64,000 bases of DNA from Aquimarina aggregata. Its GTDB lineage: Bacteria; Bacteroidota; Bacteroidia; Flavobacteriales; Flavobacteriaceae. Numbering within the stretch: the first letter of the stretch is position 1; every line of letters starts with the position of its first letter. The stretch spans positions 558,001 through 622,000 of the forward strand of contig NZ_LQRT01000024.1 of NCBI RefSeq assembly GCF_001632745.1. The letters run 5' to 3'. The notes beneath the pieces were generated by a model. That model had not been told where the DNA came from. It worked only from the letters and a program-made list of their open reading frames with translations, and did no database searches. The position numbers and the translations under genes are program-made. Shown here in pieces: positions 43,964 through 53,299 of this stretch.

Positions 43964-44803
43964 ATGATGAAGAACATCCTGATTCCCACAGATTTTTCTG
44001 ACAATTCATGGAATGCCATTGTGTATGCATTATCGTTTTTTAGAAAAGTGAAGTGCAATTTTTTTCTTTTGCATGTATCACCTTACGAAGAAATGATGGG
44101 AGGAACTACTTTTTATGATACCACAAATTCGGTTGTTGAAAACACGACGCATAGTCACAAAGAACAAATGCGATTGTTACAGAAAAAAATCGAAAAATTG
44201 CCATTAAATACAAAGCATCAGTTTTTTTGGATAAACGAATACATCTTCTTTATTGATGCTATCAGAAAACAAATAGAGCATAAACATATTGATTTTATTG
44301 TGATGGGGACCAAAGGTGCCTCTGGTCTCAAAGAAAAAACTATAGGAAGTAATACAGGTGATGTTATTACAAAAGTAAAATGCCCTGTTTTGGTAGTTCC
44401 CGAAAAAGCAACTTATACAAGACCTAGAGAAATAGCTTTTCCTACAGACTATAATATATCATATAAGAATAGGGTACTGCATACTATTGCAGAAATTTTG
44501 GACGTACATAATACATGTTTGAGAATTTTGCATGTCACTAAGAAAAATCAAAAGTTAAGTGGGTTACAAGAAAAGAATAAAGATTTTTTGGATGATGCAT
44601 TAGAAGATATAGAGCATAGTTTTCATTTTTTATCAAACCCTAATATTGAAGAAGCAGTACAATGTTTTGTAGAAAGTAGAGATATTACAATGATTACAAT
44701 GATTGCAAAGAACCTTAATTTTTTTCAACGCATTTTATTTCATCCTACCGTAGAAAAAATAAGCTATCATACCACTATTCCCTTTTTGGTATTACATGAA
44801 TAA
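43964..44803 (+). CDS. Tandem universal stress protein
   Basis: 279 aa; two Met codons in a row, the second (43967) being as likely. Two Usp domains; the first carries VMGTKGASGLKEKTIGSNTG, a full G2xG9xGS ATP motif, the second lacks it. Upstream of hemN by 32 bases with no promoter between, so cotranscribed. Role of the family: survival in energy or oxygen limitation. Confidence 0.92.
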   Translation: MMKNILIPTDFSDNSWNAIVYALSFFRKVKCNFFLLHVSPYEEMMGGTTFYDTTNSVVENTTHSHKEQMRLLQKKIEKLPLNTKHQFFWINEYIFFIDAIRKQIEHKHIDFIVMGTKGASGLKEKTIGSNTGDVITKVKCPVLVVPEKATYTRPREIAFPTDYNISYKNRVLHTIAEILDVHNTCLRILHVTKKNQKLSGLQEKNKDFLDDALEDIEHSFHFLSNPNIEEAVQCFVESRDITMITMIAKNLNFFQRILFHPTVEKISYHTTIPFLVLHE

Positions 44804-44834
44804 ATAGTAGTAATTCTAATCGAAAATAATAATA

Positions 44835-46199
44835 ATGAGCACAAATTTGATTAATAAGTATAACATTCCAGGACCAAGATATACAAGTTATCCAACGGTT
44901 CCGTATTGGGATATTGATACATTTTCATTGTCCAAATGGAAGAAATCTGTAAAACGATCTTTTTCTGAAAGTAATACTACCGAGGGGATAAGCCTGTATA
45001 TTCACTTACCCTTTTGTGAACGTATGTGCACATTTTGTGGTTGTAATAAAAGAATTACAAAACGACATGACGTAGAGTTACCGTATATACATGCGTTACT
45101 TAAAGAATGGAGTTTATACCTTAATTTATTAGAAACCAAACCAAAAATAAAAGAATTACATCTAGGTGGTGGCACACCTACTTTTTTTTCTCCAAAGAAT
45201 TTAGAGTATTTAATTAGTTCTTTATTTAAAGGAGTAGACCGTGCTAAAGATTGTGAGTTTAGTTTTGAAGGTCATCCTAATAATACGACCAAAGAACATT
45301 TACAGGCCTTGTTTGATGTAGGTTTTAGAAGAGTAAGTTTTGGTGTACAAGATTATGACGAGAATGTTCAAAAAGCAATTCATCGTATACAACCTTTTGA
45401 AAATGTAAAATATGTCACCGAGATGGCTCGAGAGATTGGGTATACCTCTGTGGGGCATGATATTATTTTTGGTTTACCTTTTCAGACTCAAGAAGCCGTG
45501 ATTAATACGATTTTAAAAACCAAAGCGCTATTACCAGATAGACTAGCATTTTATAGTTATGCGCATGTGCCTTGGCAAAAAGGAAATGGGCAACGCGGGT
45601 TTAAAGATGTTGACCTGCCTTCTGCAGAGCAAAAAAGAATGCAATACGAAATGGGTAAAAAACTACTAAAAAAAGTAGGCTATGTAGAAATCGGAATGGA
45701 TCATTTTGGTTTGCAAAATGACTCGCTATACAAAGCAATGGAAGATCAAAAGTTACATCGTAATTTTATGGGATATACAGCATCAAAAACACAAATGATG
45801 ATTGGGTTAGGCGTCTCTGCTATTAGTGATAGCTGGTATGGTTTTGCTCAAAATGTAAAGAATATAGAAGAATATCAGCACTTGGTAAATGAAAATATCA
45901 TTCCGGTGTATCGCGGACATATATTAAACAAAGAAGATGAGATTATTAGACAACACATTCTTAACCTAATGTGTCATTTTGAAACCAACTGGAAAGAGGA
46001 TGACTTATACTTTAAAGAATTGCCAGAAGTGTTGCAAAATCTAAAAGAGCTTGAAATTGATGGGCTATTAGAAATATCTAGAAATACAGTAAAAGTTACC
46101 GAAAAAGGTCGTCCGTTTGTGCGTAATATATGTATGGCTTTTGACTTAAGATTACAACGCAGTATTCCTGAAACTACATTATTTTCGATGACTATTTAA
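44835..46199 (+). CDS. hemN: Oxygen-independent coproporphyrinogen III oxidase
   Basis: 454 aa radical-SAM enzyme: CERMCTFCGC (C61, C65, C68 for the cluster, C70 extra as in true HemN), HLGGGTPTFF, SFEGHPNNTT, and DHFGLQNDSLYKAM typical of HemN rather than HemW. Makes protoporphyrinogen IX precursors without O2, so haem can be made for the cbb3 oxidase under low oxygen. Second gene after Usp. Confidence 0.93.
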   Translation: MSTNLINKYNIPGPRYTSYPTVPYWDIDTFSLSKWKKSVKRSFSESNTTEGISLYIHLPFCERMCTFCGCNKRITKRHDVELPYIHALLKEWSLYLNLLETKPKIKELHLGGGTPTFFSPKNLEYLISSLFKGVDRAKDCEFSFEGHPNNTTKEHLQALFDVGFRRVSFGVQDYDENVQKAIHRIQPFENVKYVTEMAREIGYTSVGHDIIFGLPFQTQEAVINTILKTKALLPDRLAFYSYAHVPWQKGNGQRGFKDVDLPSAEQKRMQYEMGKKLLKKVGYVEIGMDHFGLQNDSLYKAMEDQKLHRNFMGYTASKTQMMIGLGVSAISDSWYGFAQNVKNIEEYQHLVNENIIPVYRGHILNKEDEIIRQHILNLMCHFETNWKEDDLYFKELPEVLQNLKELEIDGLLEISRNTVKVTEKGRPFVRNICMAFDLRLQRSIPETTLFSMTI

Positions 46200-46207
46200 T
46201 CTGTGAT

Positions 46208-46909
46208 TTAGTGACACTCAAAATTAGTAGAAACTATTTCTGTAACAGGCTTGGGAGAAATATAAGGAATCCCAAGCCCTAATCCTCGTATTATAAACAA
46301 TAACCCGATAAGTACTACAAATACCGGAATGGCTTTCTGGATATGTTGTCGTACTTTTTTGGTTAAAAAGTTACTTAAGTAGACCGCTGTAGTCATTAAA
46401 GGAATAGTTCCTAATCCAAAAAGGATCATATATAGACTGCTTTCAAAAATATCACCAGATGCAATGGCGCCAAATACAGCCATGTATACGAGACCGCAAG
46501 GTAAAAAACCGTTTAAAAAACCAATGGTTAAAAAAGTATCCGAAGTTTTCTTTTTAAGTGCAGCTCCGAGATTGTTTTTTATTTTGGACACCAGCTTATA
46601 GATAGGTTTAGAAAAATTGTATTGATTAAAATGGTGATGCGGTACTACGATAATTAAAATCATTAATACGCCAACAATAATAGATAATGTCTGTTGCATC
46701 CCGAAAAGATGTAAACTCTTACCTAGAGCCCCAAAAAACAATCCAATAATGGCGTAAGCCAACAATCTACCAAGGTGATATAAAAATATCTGAAATAGCT
46801 TCTGGGTGTTATTCTTCCTGTTTACGGGTAACATAAATGCAATAGGTCCACACATGCCAATACAGTGAAAACTTCCTAATAAACCTAATATGACAGCTGA
46901 TAGTAACAT
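46208..46909 (-). CDS. SafE/TauE-like (sulfite exporter family) membrane protein of the cbb3 cluster
   Basis: 233 aa with about six helices; starts LLSAVILGLLGSFHCIGMCGPIAFM, the CxMCGP motif of the CcdA/DsbD-like and TauE/SafE proteins associated with cbb3 and copper genes, and FLNGFLPCGLVYMA repeats it. Probably copper handling or thiol transfer for oxidase assembly (inference). Last gene of the cco operon, 2 bases after ccoH. Confidence 0.85.
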   Translation of the reverse strand: MLLSAVILGLLGSFHCIGMCGPIAFMLPVNRKNNTQKLFQIFLYHLGRLLAYAIIGLFFGALGKSLHLFGMQQTLSIIVGVLMILIIVVPHHHFNQYNFSKPIYKLVSKIKNNLGAALKKKTSDTFLTIGFLNGFLPCGLVYMAVFGAIASGDIFESSLYMILFGLGTIPLMTTAVYLSNFLTKKVRQHIQKAIPVFVVLIGLLFIIRGLGLGIPYISPKPVTEIVSTNFECH

Positions 46910-46911
46910 GT

Positions 46912-47358
46912 TTAATACATAAATGATTTTTTAAATAAATATGGAGTGTGGTCGAACTCCCAATCAATAGTAATATTCCATCTGCCTTCTATCAGGTTTT
47001 TATCTGGTATAAGCATTTGAGCATTTGAGAGTGAAATAGGAACTTCAAAATCTAATTTTTTATTTGATGGCCTATAAAAAGATAGTGTGCCAGAGATATC
47101 CTCAGAATTTGTGTGCTTTGGAAATAAAATCAATAGACCGCTATCAGTTTTTTTAATTTGAATAGTACCTTCCAAAGTTTTTGCGTTTTTTTCGGCATTG
47201 ATTTCCTTTTGAAAAGCTAACTCTTCCTTATAATACTCTTCTGTAACAAGATCATGAGTAAACTTTTGCTCGGTATTCATTCGAACTACGAAGTATAGTA
47301 TAAAAGAAATAAATCCTATAAAAACTAATACGATTGCTGTTCCCCAGTTTATTTTCAT
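46912..47358 (-). CDS. ccoH: FixH/CcoH cbb3 assembly protein
   Basis: 148 aa with one N-terminal helix (IVLVFIGFISFILYFVVR) and a periplasmic beta domain with LIEGRWNITIDWEF. FixH family proteins are needed for cbb3 stability. In the cco operon between ccoG and the SafE-like gene. Confidence 0.9.
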   Translation of the reverse strand: MKINWGTAIVLVFIGFISFILYFVVRMNTEQKFTHDLVTEEYYKEELAFQKEINAEKNAKTLEGTIQIKKTDSGLLILFPKHTNSEDISGTLSFYRPSNKKLDFEVPISLSNAQMLIPDKNLIEGRWNITIDWEFDHTPYLFKKSFMY

Positions 47359-47368
47359 GATAGTTGTT

Positions 47369-48790
47369 TTATTTATAACTTCTTGGGCCTAGAAATGCCG
47401 TTGTCGTTGTTTCTATTAATTCAGTTTTACTGTATACGCCAATTTTTATTCTGTCCTTATCTCCACTTAGCGCGGCACTGTTGATTTCTATAAACAAAGT
47501 TCCTTCAGCTAACCCTTGTTCTGGGACGTTAAAATTTTTATGCGTTACGAGTTCTATTTTTCCATTATGTGATAGCAATTCAAAATGAACATCCTCTATT
47601 TCTGAAGTGGTTTTATTGACCAATTTATAGGTATAGACGTTACTAATAATATGATCTGCCTTTCGCTCATATAATTGTCCTGGTAATCTTAGAATTGTTG
47701 CTTCTACATCATTGCGCAAGAACGACATCCCTAATAAAACACCTGTAAGGATGACCAGTACGGCACTATATCCTTTTAATCTTGGACCAAATTTGAATTT
47801 TGCTTTTTTGGCAATGTTATCTTCACTGGCATATCGTATTAATCCTTTAGGCAGGTGTACACTTTCCATCATATGATCACAAGCATCAATACAAGCAGTA
47901 CAGTTGATGCATTCTAGTTGTGTTCCATTTCTAATATCTATTCCCGTGGGACATACATGAACGCATTGAAAACAATCAATACAGTCACCTTTTCCTGTAG
48001 TAGGGCGGTCTTCATTTTTTCTGAATTTAGCTCTCCCAGTTTCTTTTTCTCCTCGCTTATAGTCATAAGCGACAACAATAGATTTAGAATCCAATAATAC
48101 TCCTTGTAATCTTCCGTAAGGGCAGGCGATTATGCAAACCTGTTCTCTAAACCAGGCAAATACAAAATAAAATACAGCTGTAAAAATAAGAAGAGAGATA
48201 AGTGTACTTATATGTTTAGAGGGGCCATCGATAATGTATTTTAATAATTGATCACTACCTATTAAGTAGGCCAAAAAAACATTGGCAATTAGAAAAGAAA
48301 TAACAAAAAATATGAACCATTTAAGAGTACGTTTTTTGATTTTTTCTGCATCCCATTTTTGTTTGTCTAGACGTATTTGTTTGCCGCGATCTCCCTCGAT
48401 CCAGTATTCGATTCTTCGAAAAACCAGTTCCATAAAGATCGTTTGTGGGCATACCCATCCGCAGAATAGTCTACCAAATGCCACTGTAAATAAAGTCACA
48501 AAAATGACTCCTATAATCATCGAGATTACAAATAAGTGAAAATCTTGTGGCCAAAATGGGGCTCCGAAAATATTAAAACGACGTTCTAGAACATTAAAAA
48601 GAAGAAATTGGTTTCCATTAATTTTAATAAAAGGAGCAGAAAACAAGAATAGTAATAAACCATAACTTACCCATTTACGGTAGTCATAATAAACGCCCTT
48701 AGGTTTTTTGGGATACACCCAGGCACGTTTACCCTCTTCGTTAATCGTGCCTATAGAATCTCTGAAATTTTCATTATTTGGTGTTTCCAA
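47369..48790 (-). CDS. ccoG: cbb3 oxidase accessory ferredoxin CcoG (FixG/RdxA)
   Basis: 473 aa: five hydrophobic helices, membrane CGWVCPQ and CIIACPYGR, two cytoplasmic-side [4Fe-4S] motifs CIDCFQCVHVCP and CINCTACIDAC, then a C-terminal immunoglobulin-like domain. CcoG reduces copper for the oxidase in known systems. Confidence 0.94.
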   Translation of the reverse strand: METPNNENFRDSIGTINEEGKRAWVYPKKPKGVYYDYRKWVSYGLLLFLFSAPFIKINGNQFLLFNVLERRFNIFGAPFWPQDFHLFVISMIIGVIFVTLFTVAFGRLFCGWVCPQTIFMELVFRRIEYWIEGDRGKQIRLDKQKWDAEKIKKRTLKWFIFFVISFLIANVFLAYLIGSDQLLKYIIDGPSKHISTLISLLIFTAVFYFVFAWFREQVCIIACPYGRLQGVLLDSKSIVVAYDYKRGEKETGRAKFRKNEDRPTTGKGDCIDCFQCVHVCPTGIDIRNGTQLECINCTACIDACDHMMESVHLPKGLIRYASEDNIAKKAKFKFGPRLKGYSAVLVILTGVLLGMSFLRNDVEATILRLPGQLYERKADHIISNVYTYKLVNKTTSEIEDVHFELLSHNGKIELVTHKNFNVPEQGLAEGTLFIEINSAALSGDKDRIKIGVYSKTELIETTTTAFLGPRSYK

Positions 48791-48820
48791 TGGGATACTG
48801 GTTTTAAATGTTTTCTAGAG

Positions 48821-49774
48821 TTATTTACTTACTACAGCAGTTGAATCTGAGATAGTTTCAGGAATTTCATCCTGCGGGATTTCTTCTTTTGAAGCTTCAG
48901 GATCAACCCATAACTCTCCTTGTGCTTCTTTAGGATCTAAAGGTGTTGAACCTTGTAGCGTAAGTATGTAGCTCGCAACTTGAGCCATTTCTGCGGGTTT
49001 CAGAGTTTGTTTCCAGGCTACCATCCCTTTTCCATCACGACCACCTTCAGAAACTGTTCTAAAAATGTTCTTAATACCGCCTCCTAATATCCAATATTGA
49101 TCGGTAAGATTGGGACCAATACCTCCTCCGCCGTCGGCTTTGTGACATGCAGCACAATTTGCAGAAAAAATAGATTTCCCAGCACTAATATCAGAAGCTT
49201 CTGTAAGTACGGTAACGGTATTGATATCAACAAGATCTTTGGCCGTTTTCTTATACTCTTCGATAGCCAATTTAGCTTCAGCAACTTCTGTTTCGTATTC
49301 TTCTGCTTGTGTATAATCGTTAAATGCATGAAACCTTATAAGGTATATTACACCAAATATAATTGTAGCATAAAAACTGTATACCCACCATGGTGGTAAA
49401 TTATTGTCTAGTTCCTGAATGCCATCATAATTATGATCAAGAATGATTTCTCCTTCTTCTTCTACAGGTTTACTATCTAATAGTCTTAAATATGTAGCTT
49501 TAAACCATCTAAATTGATTTTCTTTCTTCTTTTTTTGTGCTAGAAGATATCGCTCTTGTTCTTCTGGTTTTAGTGATTGAAATAAGACATTGTTTAGTGC
49601 TGCTACACATATTTCTATAGCCACAGCAAATAACAAAACAAGTCCTAATGCTATCCAGGTTAAGGGTTGTGTTAAAAATGCAGATTGCTCTGGAGATTCA
49701 ACAGTTAATTCTATCAATATATATGCGATGCCTAAAAAGGCAAGCACTCTCAAATATGATGATGTACTTCTCAT
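48821..49774 (-). CDS. ccoP: cbb3 oxidase cytochrome c subunit CcoP (single haem)
   Basis: 317 aa: N-terminal helices (three), the CcoP N-domain DNNLPPWWVYSFYATIIFGV, then one cytochrome c domain with CAACH and axial Met in KGMVAWKQ. Classical CcoP has two haems; only one CxxCH is seen here, which is usual for Bacteroidetes. Acidic tail at the end. ATGA overlap with ccoQ. Confidence 0.92.
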   Translation of the reverse strand: MRSTSSYLRVLAFLGIAYILIELTVESPEQSAFLTQPLTWIALGLVLLFAVAIEICVAALNNVLFQSLKPEEQERYLLAQKKKKENQFRWFKATYLRLLDSKPVEEEGEIILDHNYDGIQELDNNLPPWWVYSFYATIIFGVIYLIRFHAFNDYTQAEEYETEVAEAKLAIEEYKKTAKDLVDINTVTVLTEASDISAGKSIFSANCAACHKADGGGGIGPNLTDQYWILGGGIKNIFRTVSEGGRDGKGMVAWKQTLKPAEMAQVASYILTLQGSTPLDPKEAQGELWVDPEASKEEIPQDEIPETISDSTAVVSK

Positions 49775-49956
49775 AATTGTGTTTCGTTTTCAGTTTCTAA
49801 TGGAATTTGACTTACTTCTTTGATATGTTCTTTTTTGGCGGTAAATACCCACCAGAATAACAATGCGAAAAAGACGAAAAATATAAGTAGCGAAATGATA
49901 GGATAGATAGCTATACCTTCAATACTTTCCATATGACCTTTTACAAATTTTAGCAT
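49771..49956 (-). CDS. ccoQ: cbb3 oxidase small subunit CcoQ
   Basis: 61 aa with one transmembrane helix (IYPIISLLIFFVFFALLFWW) and short acidic tail. Between ccoNO and ccoP, overlapping ccoP by four bases. Confidence 0.9.
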   Translation of the reverse strand: MLKFVKGHMESIEGIAIYPIISLLIFFVFFALLFWWVFTAKKEHIKEVSQIPLETENETQL

Positions 49957-49961
49957 AATAT

Positions 49962-52163
49962 CTATTCTTTGGTTTGTACTAAATCTTCTTTGGTTTTTAC
50001 TTTAATATCGGTTCCTAATCTTTGGATGTAAGCAATTAGAGCTACGACTTCTCGATTTCTCATTTCAACAAAATCTAACCCGTTGTCTTTGGCGTATTTT
50101 TTATCTGCTTCATAGGTTTTGGCAAAGTCAGGATCGCTATACAAGTTCTTCTCAATAGTTGTAGCCTGCTCGTCCATCCATTGTTGTGCCCTTGTAATTT
50201 CTTCAGGAGTGTATGGCACACCAAGAGTGACCATTGCTTTCATTTTTGTTTCAGTATTGGATCTGTCCAGTTTATTTTTGATCAGCCATTTATAACTTGG
50301 CATAATGGATCCGGATGAGGTCGTTTGGGGATCATAAAAATGGTTTAGATGCCAATTGTCAGAGTATTTCCCACCAATTCTCATGAGATCAGGACCTGTA
50401 CGTTTACTACCCCAAAGAAATGGGTGATCATAAACATATTCTCCTGCTTTAGAATACTCCCCGTATCGTTCGACCTCACTTCGAAATGGTCTTATCATTT
50501 GTGAATGACATGAAACGCAACTTTCTCGTATATAAATATCCCTTCCTTCTAATTCGAGTGGAGTGTATGGTTTTACACTTGTAATCGTAGGGATGTTAGA
50601 TTTTACCATTAATGTAGGTACTATTTGTACAATACCACCGATAAGAATAGCAATGGTAGCAAAGATGGTTAGCTTAACAGGTCTTCTTTCTAACCAGGTA
50701 TGGTACCCTTCTTTAGCAGTTCTTTTTTTAGTAACTTTTTGCAGCGCAGCAGCTTCTGCAAGCTCGTCGGTTACTGCACTACCACTTCGTATAGTTTTAA
50801 CAATGTTATATAGCATTACAAAGGTTCCGAGAATATATAAACTACCACCAATAGCTCTCATCCAATACATAGGGATGATCTCGTTAACAGTCTCTAAGAA
50901 ATTACCATAAGTTAAGGTACCGTCGGGGTTAAATTGTTTCCACATAGATGCTTGCACAAATCCCGCTACGTACATTGGTAACGCATACATGATAATCCCT
51001 AAAGTTCCTATCCAGAAATGTGCATTTGCTAATCCTGTAGACCATAATTTTGTTTTGGTAAGTTTTGGAACTAACCAATAGACCATACCAAAGGTTAAAA
51101 ACCCGTTCCATGCTAAAGCACCGACATGAACGTGTGCTATAATCCAATCACTAAAGTGAGCAATAGCATTTACATTTTTAAGAGATAACATTGGCCCTTC
51201 AAAAGTAGCCATACCATATCCAGTGATCGCCACAACCATAAACTTTAAAACGGGATCGGTACGCACTTTATCCCAAGCCCCACGTAAGGTTAATAAACCA
51301 TTAATCATACCTCCCCAAGAAGGAGCGATCAACATCACCGAAAATGCAACACCTAAATTTTGCGCCCAGTCTGGTAAAGAAGAATATAATAGGTGGTGTG
51401 GCCCTGCCCAGATATATATAAATATTAGAGACCAGAAATGAACAATAGATAATCTATATGAGTAAATGGGTCTATTAGCCGCCTTTGGAATAAAATAGTA
51501 CATTAACCCCAAGAACGGAGTCGTAAGAAAGAAAGCTACGGCGTTGTGACCATACCACCATTGAACCAGAGCATCTTGAACACCAGCGTATACAGAATAA
51601 CTTTTAAAAGCACTAACGGGTAACTCAAGGCTATTAAAAATATGAAGTACGGCAACCGTGACAAAGGTGGCTAGATAAAACCAGATCGCTACATACATAT
51701 GGCGTTGTCTCCTTTTTAATATAGTGCCAATAAGATTCCAACCAAAAACTACCCATATAATAGCTATTGCAATATCAAAAGGCCATTCTAGTTCTGCATA
51801 TTCTTTGGATGTAGTATATCCCAGTGGTAAAGTAATAGCAGCTCCTACTATAATTAATTGCCAAACCCAGAAGTTAATATTACTTAATGTATCATTAAAC
51901 ATTCGTGTTTTTAATAAACGCTGAGTAGAGTAATATACTCCTGCAAAAATGGCGTTTCCAACAAATGCAAAAATTACTGCGTTGGTATGAAGTGGCCTTA
52001 GTCTTCCAAAGCTTAACCATGAGATACCATCGGTAAGATTTGGAAAAAGAAACATAAAGGCTAACAATAATCCTACAGACATTCCTACGATGCCCCAAAG
52101 CATAGTAGCATATAAGAATTTTTTTACGATTTTGTTATCGTAGTAGAACTTTTCTATTTCCAT
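49962..52163 (-). CDS. ccoNO: Fused cbb3 oxidase subunits CcoN-CcoO
   Basis: Start ATG 52163 (MEIEKFYYDNKIVKKF), 1 base after the ccoS stop; the frame is open further up into ccoS but that is not real. 733 aa: CcoN (about 1-480, His ligands in RPLHTNAVIF, YGHNAVAFF, GPHHLLY, IAHVHVGALAW) joined without a stop to CcoO with one helix and haem c motif RESCVSCHSQMIRPF. Fusion of the two subunits is common in Bacteroidetes. Catalytic core, O2 reduction with high affinity. Confidence 0.95.
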   Translation of the reverse strand: MEIEKFYYDNKIVKKFLYATMLWGIVGMSVGLLLAFMFLFPNLTDGISWLSFGRLRPLHTNAVIFAFVGNAIFAGVYYSTQRLLKTRMFNDTLSNINFWVWQLIIVGAAITLPLGYTTSKEYAELEWPFDIAIAIIWVVFGWNLIGTILKRRQRHMYVAIWFYLATFVTVAVLHIFNSLELPVSAFKSYSVYAGVQDALVQWWYGHNAVAFFLTTPFLGLMYYFIPKAANRPIYSYRLSIVHFWSLIFIYIWAGPHHLLYSSLPDWAQNLGVAFSVMLIAPSWGGMINGLLTLRGAWDKVRTDPVLKFMVVAITGYGMATFEGPMLSLKNVNAIAHFSDWIIAHVHVGALAWNGFLTFGMVYWLVPKLTKTKLWSTGLANAHFWIGTLGIIMYALPMYVAGFVQASMWKQFNPDGTLTYGNFLETVNEIIPMYWMRAIGGSLYILGTFVMLYNIVKTIRSGSAVTDELAEAAALQKVTKKRTAKEGYHTWLERRPVKLTIFATIAILIGGIVQIVPTLMVKSNIPTITSVKPYTPLELEGRDIYIRESCVSCHSQMIRPFRSEVERYGEYSKAGEYVYDHPFLWGSKRTGPDLMRIGGKYSDNWHLNHFYDPQTTSSGSIMPSYKWLIKNKLDRSNTETKMKAMVTLGVPYTPEEITRAQQWMDEQATTIEKNLYSDPDFAKTYEADKKYAKDNGLDFVEMRNREVVALIAYIQRLGTDIKVKTKEDLVQTKE

Positions 52164-52164
52164 A

Positions 52165-52359
52165 TTAAGATTGTTTAGTTTTAGTAGTTTTTGAAGGTTT
52201 TGCGTTTTGGTCTTTAACAATTTCATCATCAAAGAGCATTCTAACAGAAGGAGTATATACATCATCGTATTGCCCATTTTTAACAGCTATAATAAAACTG
52301 ATAAAAAAGACGATCGCTACGATTATACTAATCGTTAGAAGTATATAAATCACACCCAT
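52165..52359 (-). CDS. ccoS: cbb3 assembly protein CcoS
   Basis: 64 aa: N-terminal helix GVIYILLTISIIVAIVFFIS, then QYDDVYTPSVRMLFDDE, the CcoS signature. First gene of the cco operon, 11-12 bases after the predicted transcription start. Confidence 0.92.
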   Translation of the reverse strand: MGVIYILLTISIIVAIVFFISFIIAVKNGQYDDVYTPSVRMLFDDEIVKDQNAKPSKTTKTKQS

Positions 52360-52376
52360 GTTTTACGTTTATGCCT

Positions 52377-52450
52377 CAAAAGTATGTGTGAAGCTTTTCT
52401 TAAAAAATGACATTTGTCAGGTTTTTCTGAGGATTTCTTTAGCAACTTTG
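52377..52450. promoter_or_regulatory. Bidirectional CRP/FNR-type promoter: cco operon and DUF2892 gene
   Basis: One box TGACATTTGTCA (52408-52419). Toward ccoS: 23 bases then perfect TACTTTTG (52384 to 52377). Toward the DUF2892 gene: 23 bases then CAACTTTG (52443-52450, one mismatch). Confidence 0.9.
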
Positions 52451-52487
52451 TGAAAACTGATTTTTAACGCTCTAAAGATTTTTTGTT

Positions 52488-52697
52488 ATGAAGAAAAATA
52501 TAGGAAAGATAGATGCGGTTCTTAGAATTTTAATAGGCATTGTGTTAGCCTATTTATTCTATGAAAATTACGTTTCGAATACCTTAGGAATCTTTTTATT
52601 GACCATATCAGGAATAGTAATACTTACGGGTTTTGCAAGATGGTGCCCTTTGTATAAGGTGCTAAATATTACTACTTACAAGACTAATGAACATTAG
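52488..52697 (+). CDS. DUF2892 (YgaP-like) membrane protein
   Basis: 69 aa with MKKNIGKIDAVLRILIGIVL, a second helix and FARWCPLYKVLNI: the short two-helix DUF2892 form. Shares the CRP/FNR-type box with the oxidase operon and converges on pdxH (4-base overlap of ends). Confidence 0.85.
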   Translation: MKKNIGKIDAVLRILIGIVLAYLFYENYVSNTLGIFLLTISGIVILTGFARWCPLYKVLNITTYKTNEH

Positions 52698-53299
52698 TGA
52701 TTATGATCGTATTTTCTATGTTTAGACCAGCTATAATCTGCATTAAGTGTGTATAATGTGATATCACTATATTCTTTGGCAGTAGTATATTCTTTAAATT
52801 CAAGATAGTTAGGTTTGATTATATATCCACCCCAATATTCTGGTCTTGGAATATCCTGATTTGTAAACAAATTTTGGTAATATCTAAAACGAGTATCCAG
52901 TATTTCTCGGGATAAAATTATATCACTTTGATACGATGCCCATGTAGCTATTTTACTTCCTTGGGGTCTAGAGTCAAAATACCCATCTGATAAATTGGAA
53001 GCAATTTTATGTGCTTTACCCAAAATAAGTACATTACGTTTTGCATTAGACCAGTTAAAATGAAGAGAAACATTATGGTTTGCGGCTATAGCTTTTCCTT
53101 TTTCACTATTATAATTTGTAAAGAATACAAAACCTTCCCATGTAAATCGTTTTAATAAAACAACCCTACTTTTTGGATAACCATCTAATCCTATTGTAGA
53201 TAATAGCATGATATTAGTTTCGTCTTCGGGATAAGCTTTATCTACTTCGTGAAACCATTTTTGAAAATGCGCTATTGGATTATGATCATTCAATGTCAT
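52694..53299 (-). CDS. pdxH: Pyridoxine/pyridoxamine 5'-phosphate oxidase
   Basis: 201 aa: PKSRVVLLKRFTWEGFVFFT, GSKIATWASYQS and RPEYWGGYIIKP are PdxH motifs for FMN and substrate. The end (ADYSWSKHRKYDHNH) differs from the usual RLAP ending, which carries a substrate-site Arg. Translationally coupled to ccoI (TAATG), although the reaction itself needs O2 or another electron acceptor. Confidence 0.88.
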   Translation of the reverse strand: MTLNDHNPIAHFQKWFHEVDKAYPEDETNIMLLSTIGLDGYPKSRVVLLKRFTWEGFVFFTNYNSEKGKAIAANHNVSLHFNWSNAKRNVLILGKAHKIASNLSDGYFDSRPQGSKIATWASYQSDIILSREILDTRFRYYQNLFTNQDIPRPEYWGGYIIKPNYLEFKEYTTAKEYSDITLYTLNADYSWSKHRKYDHNH

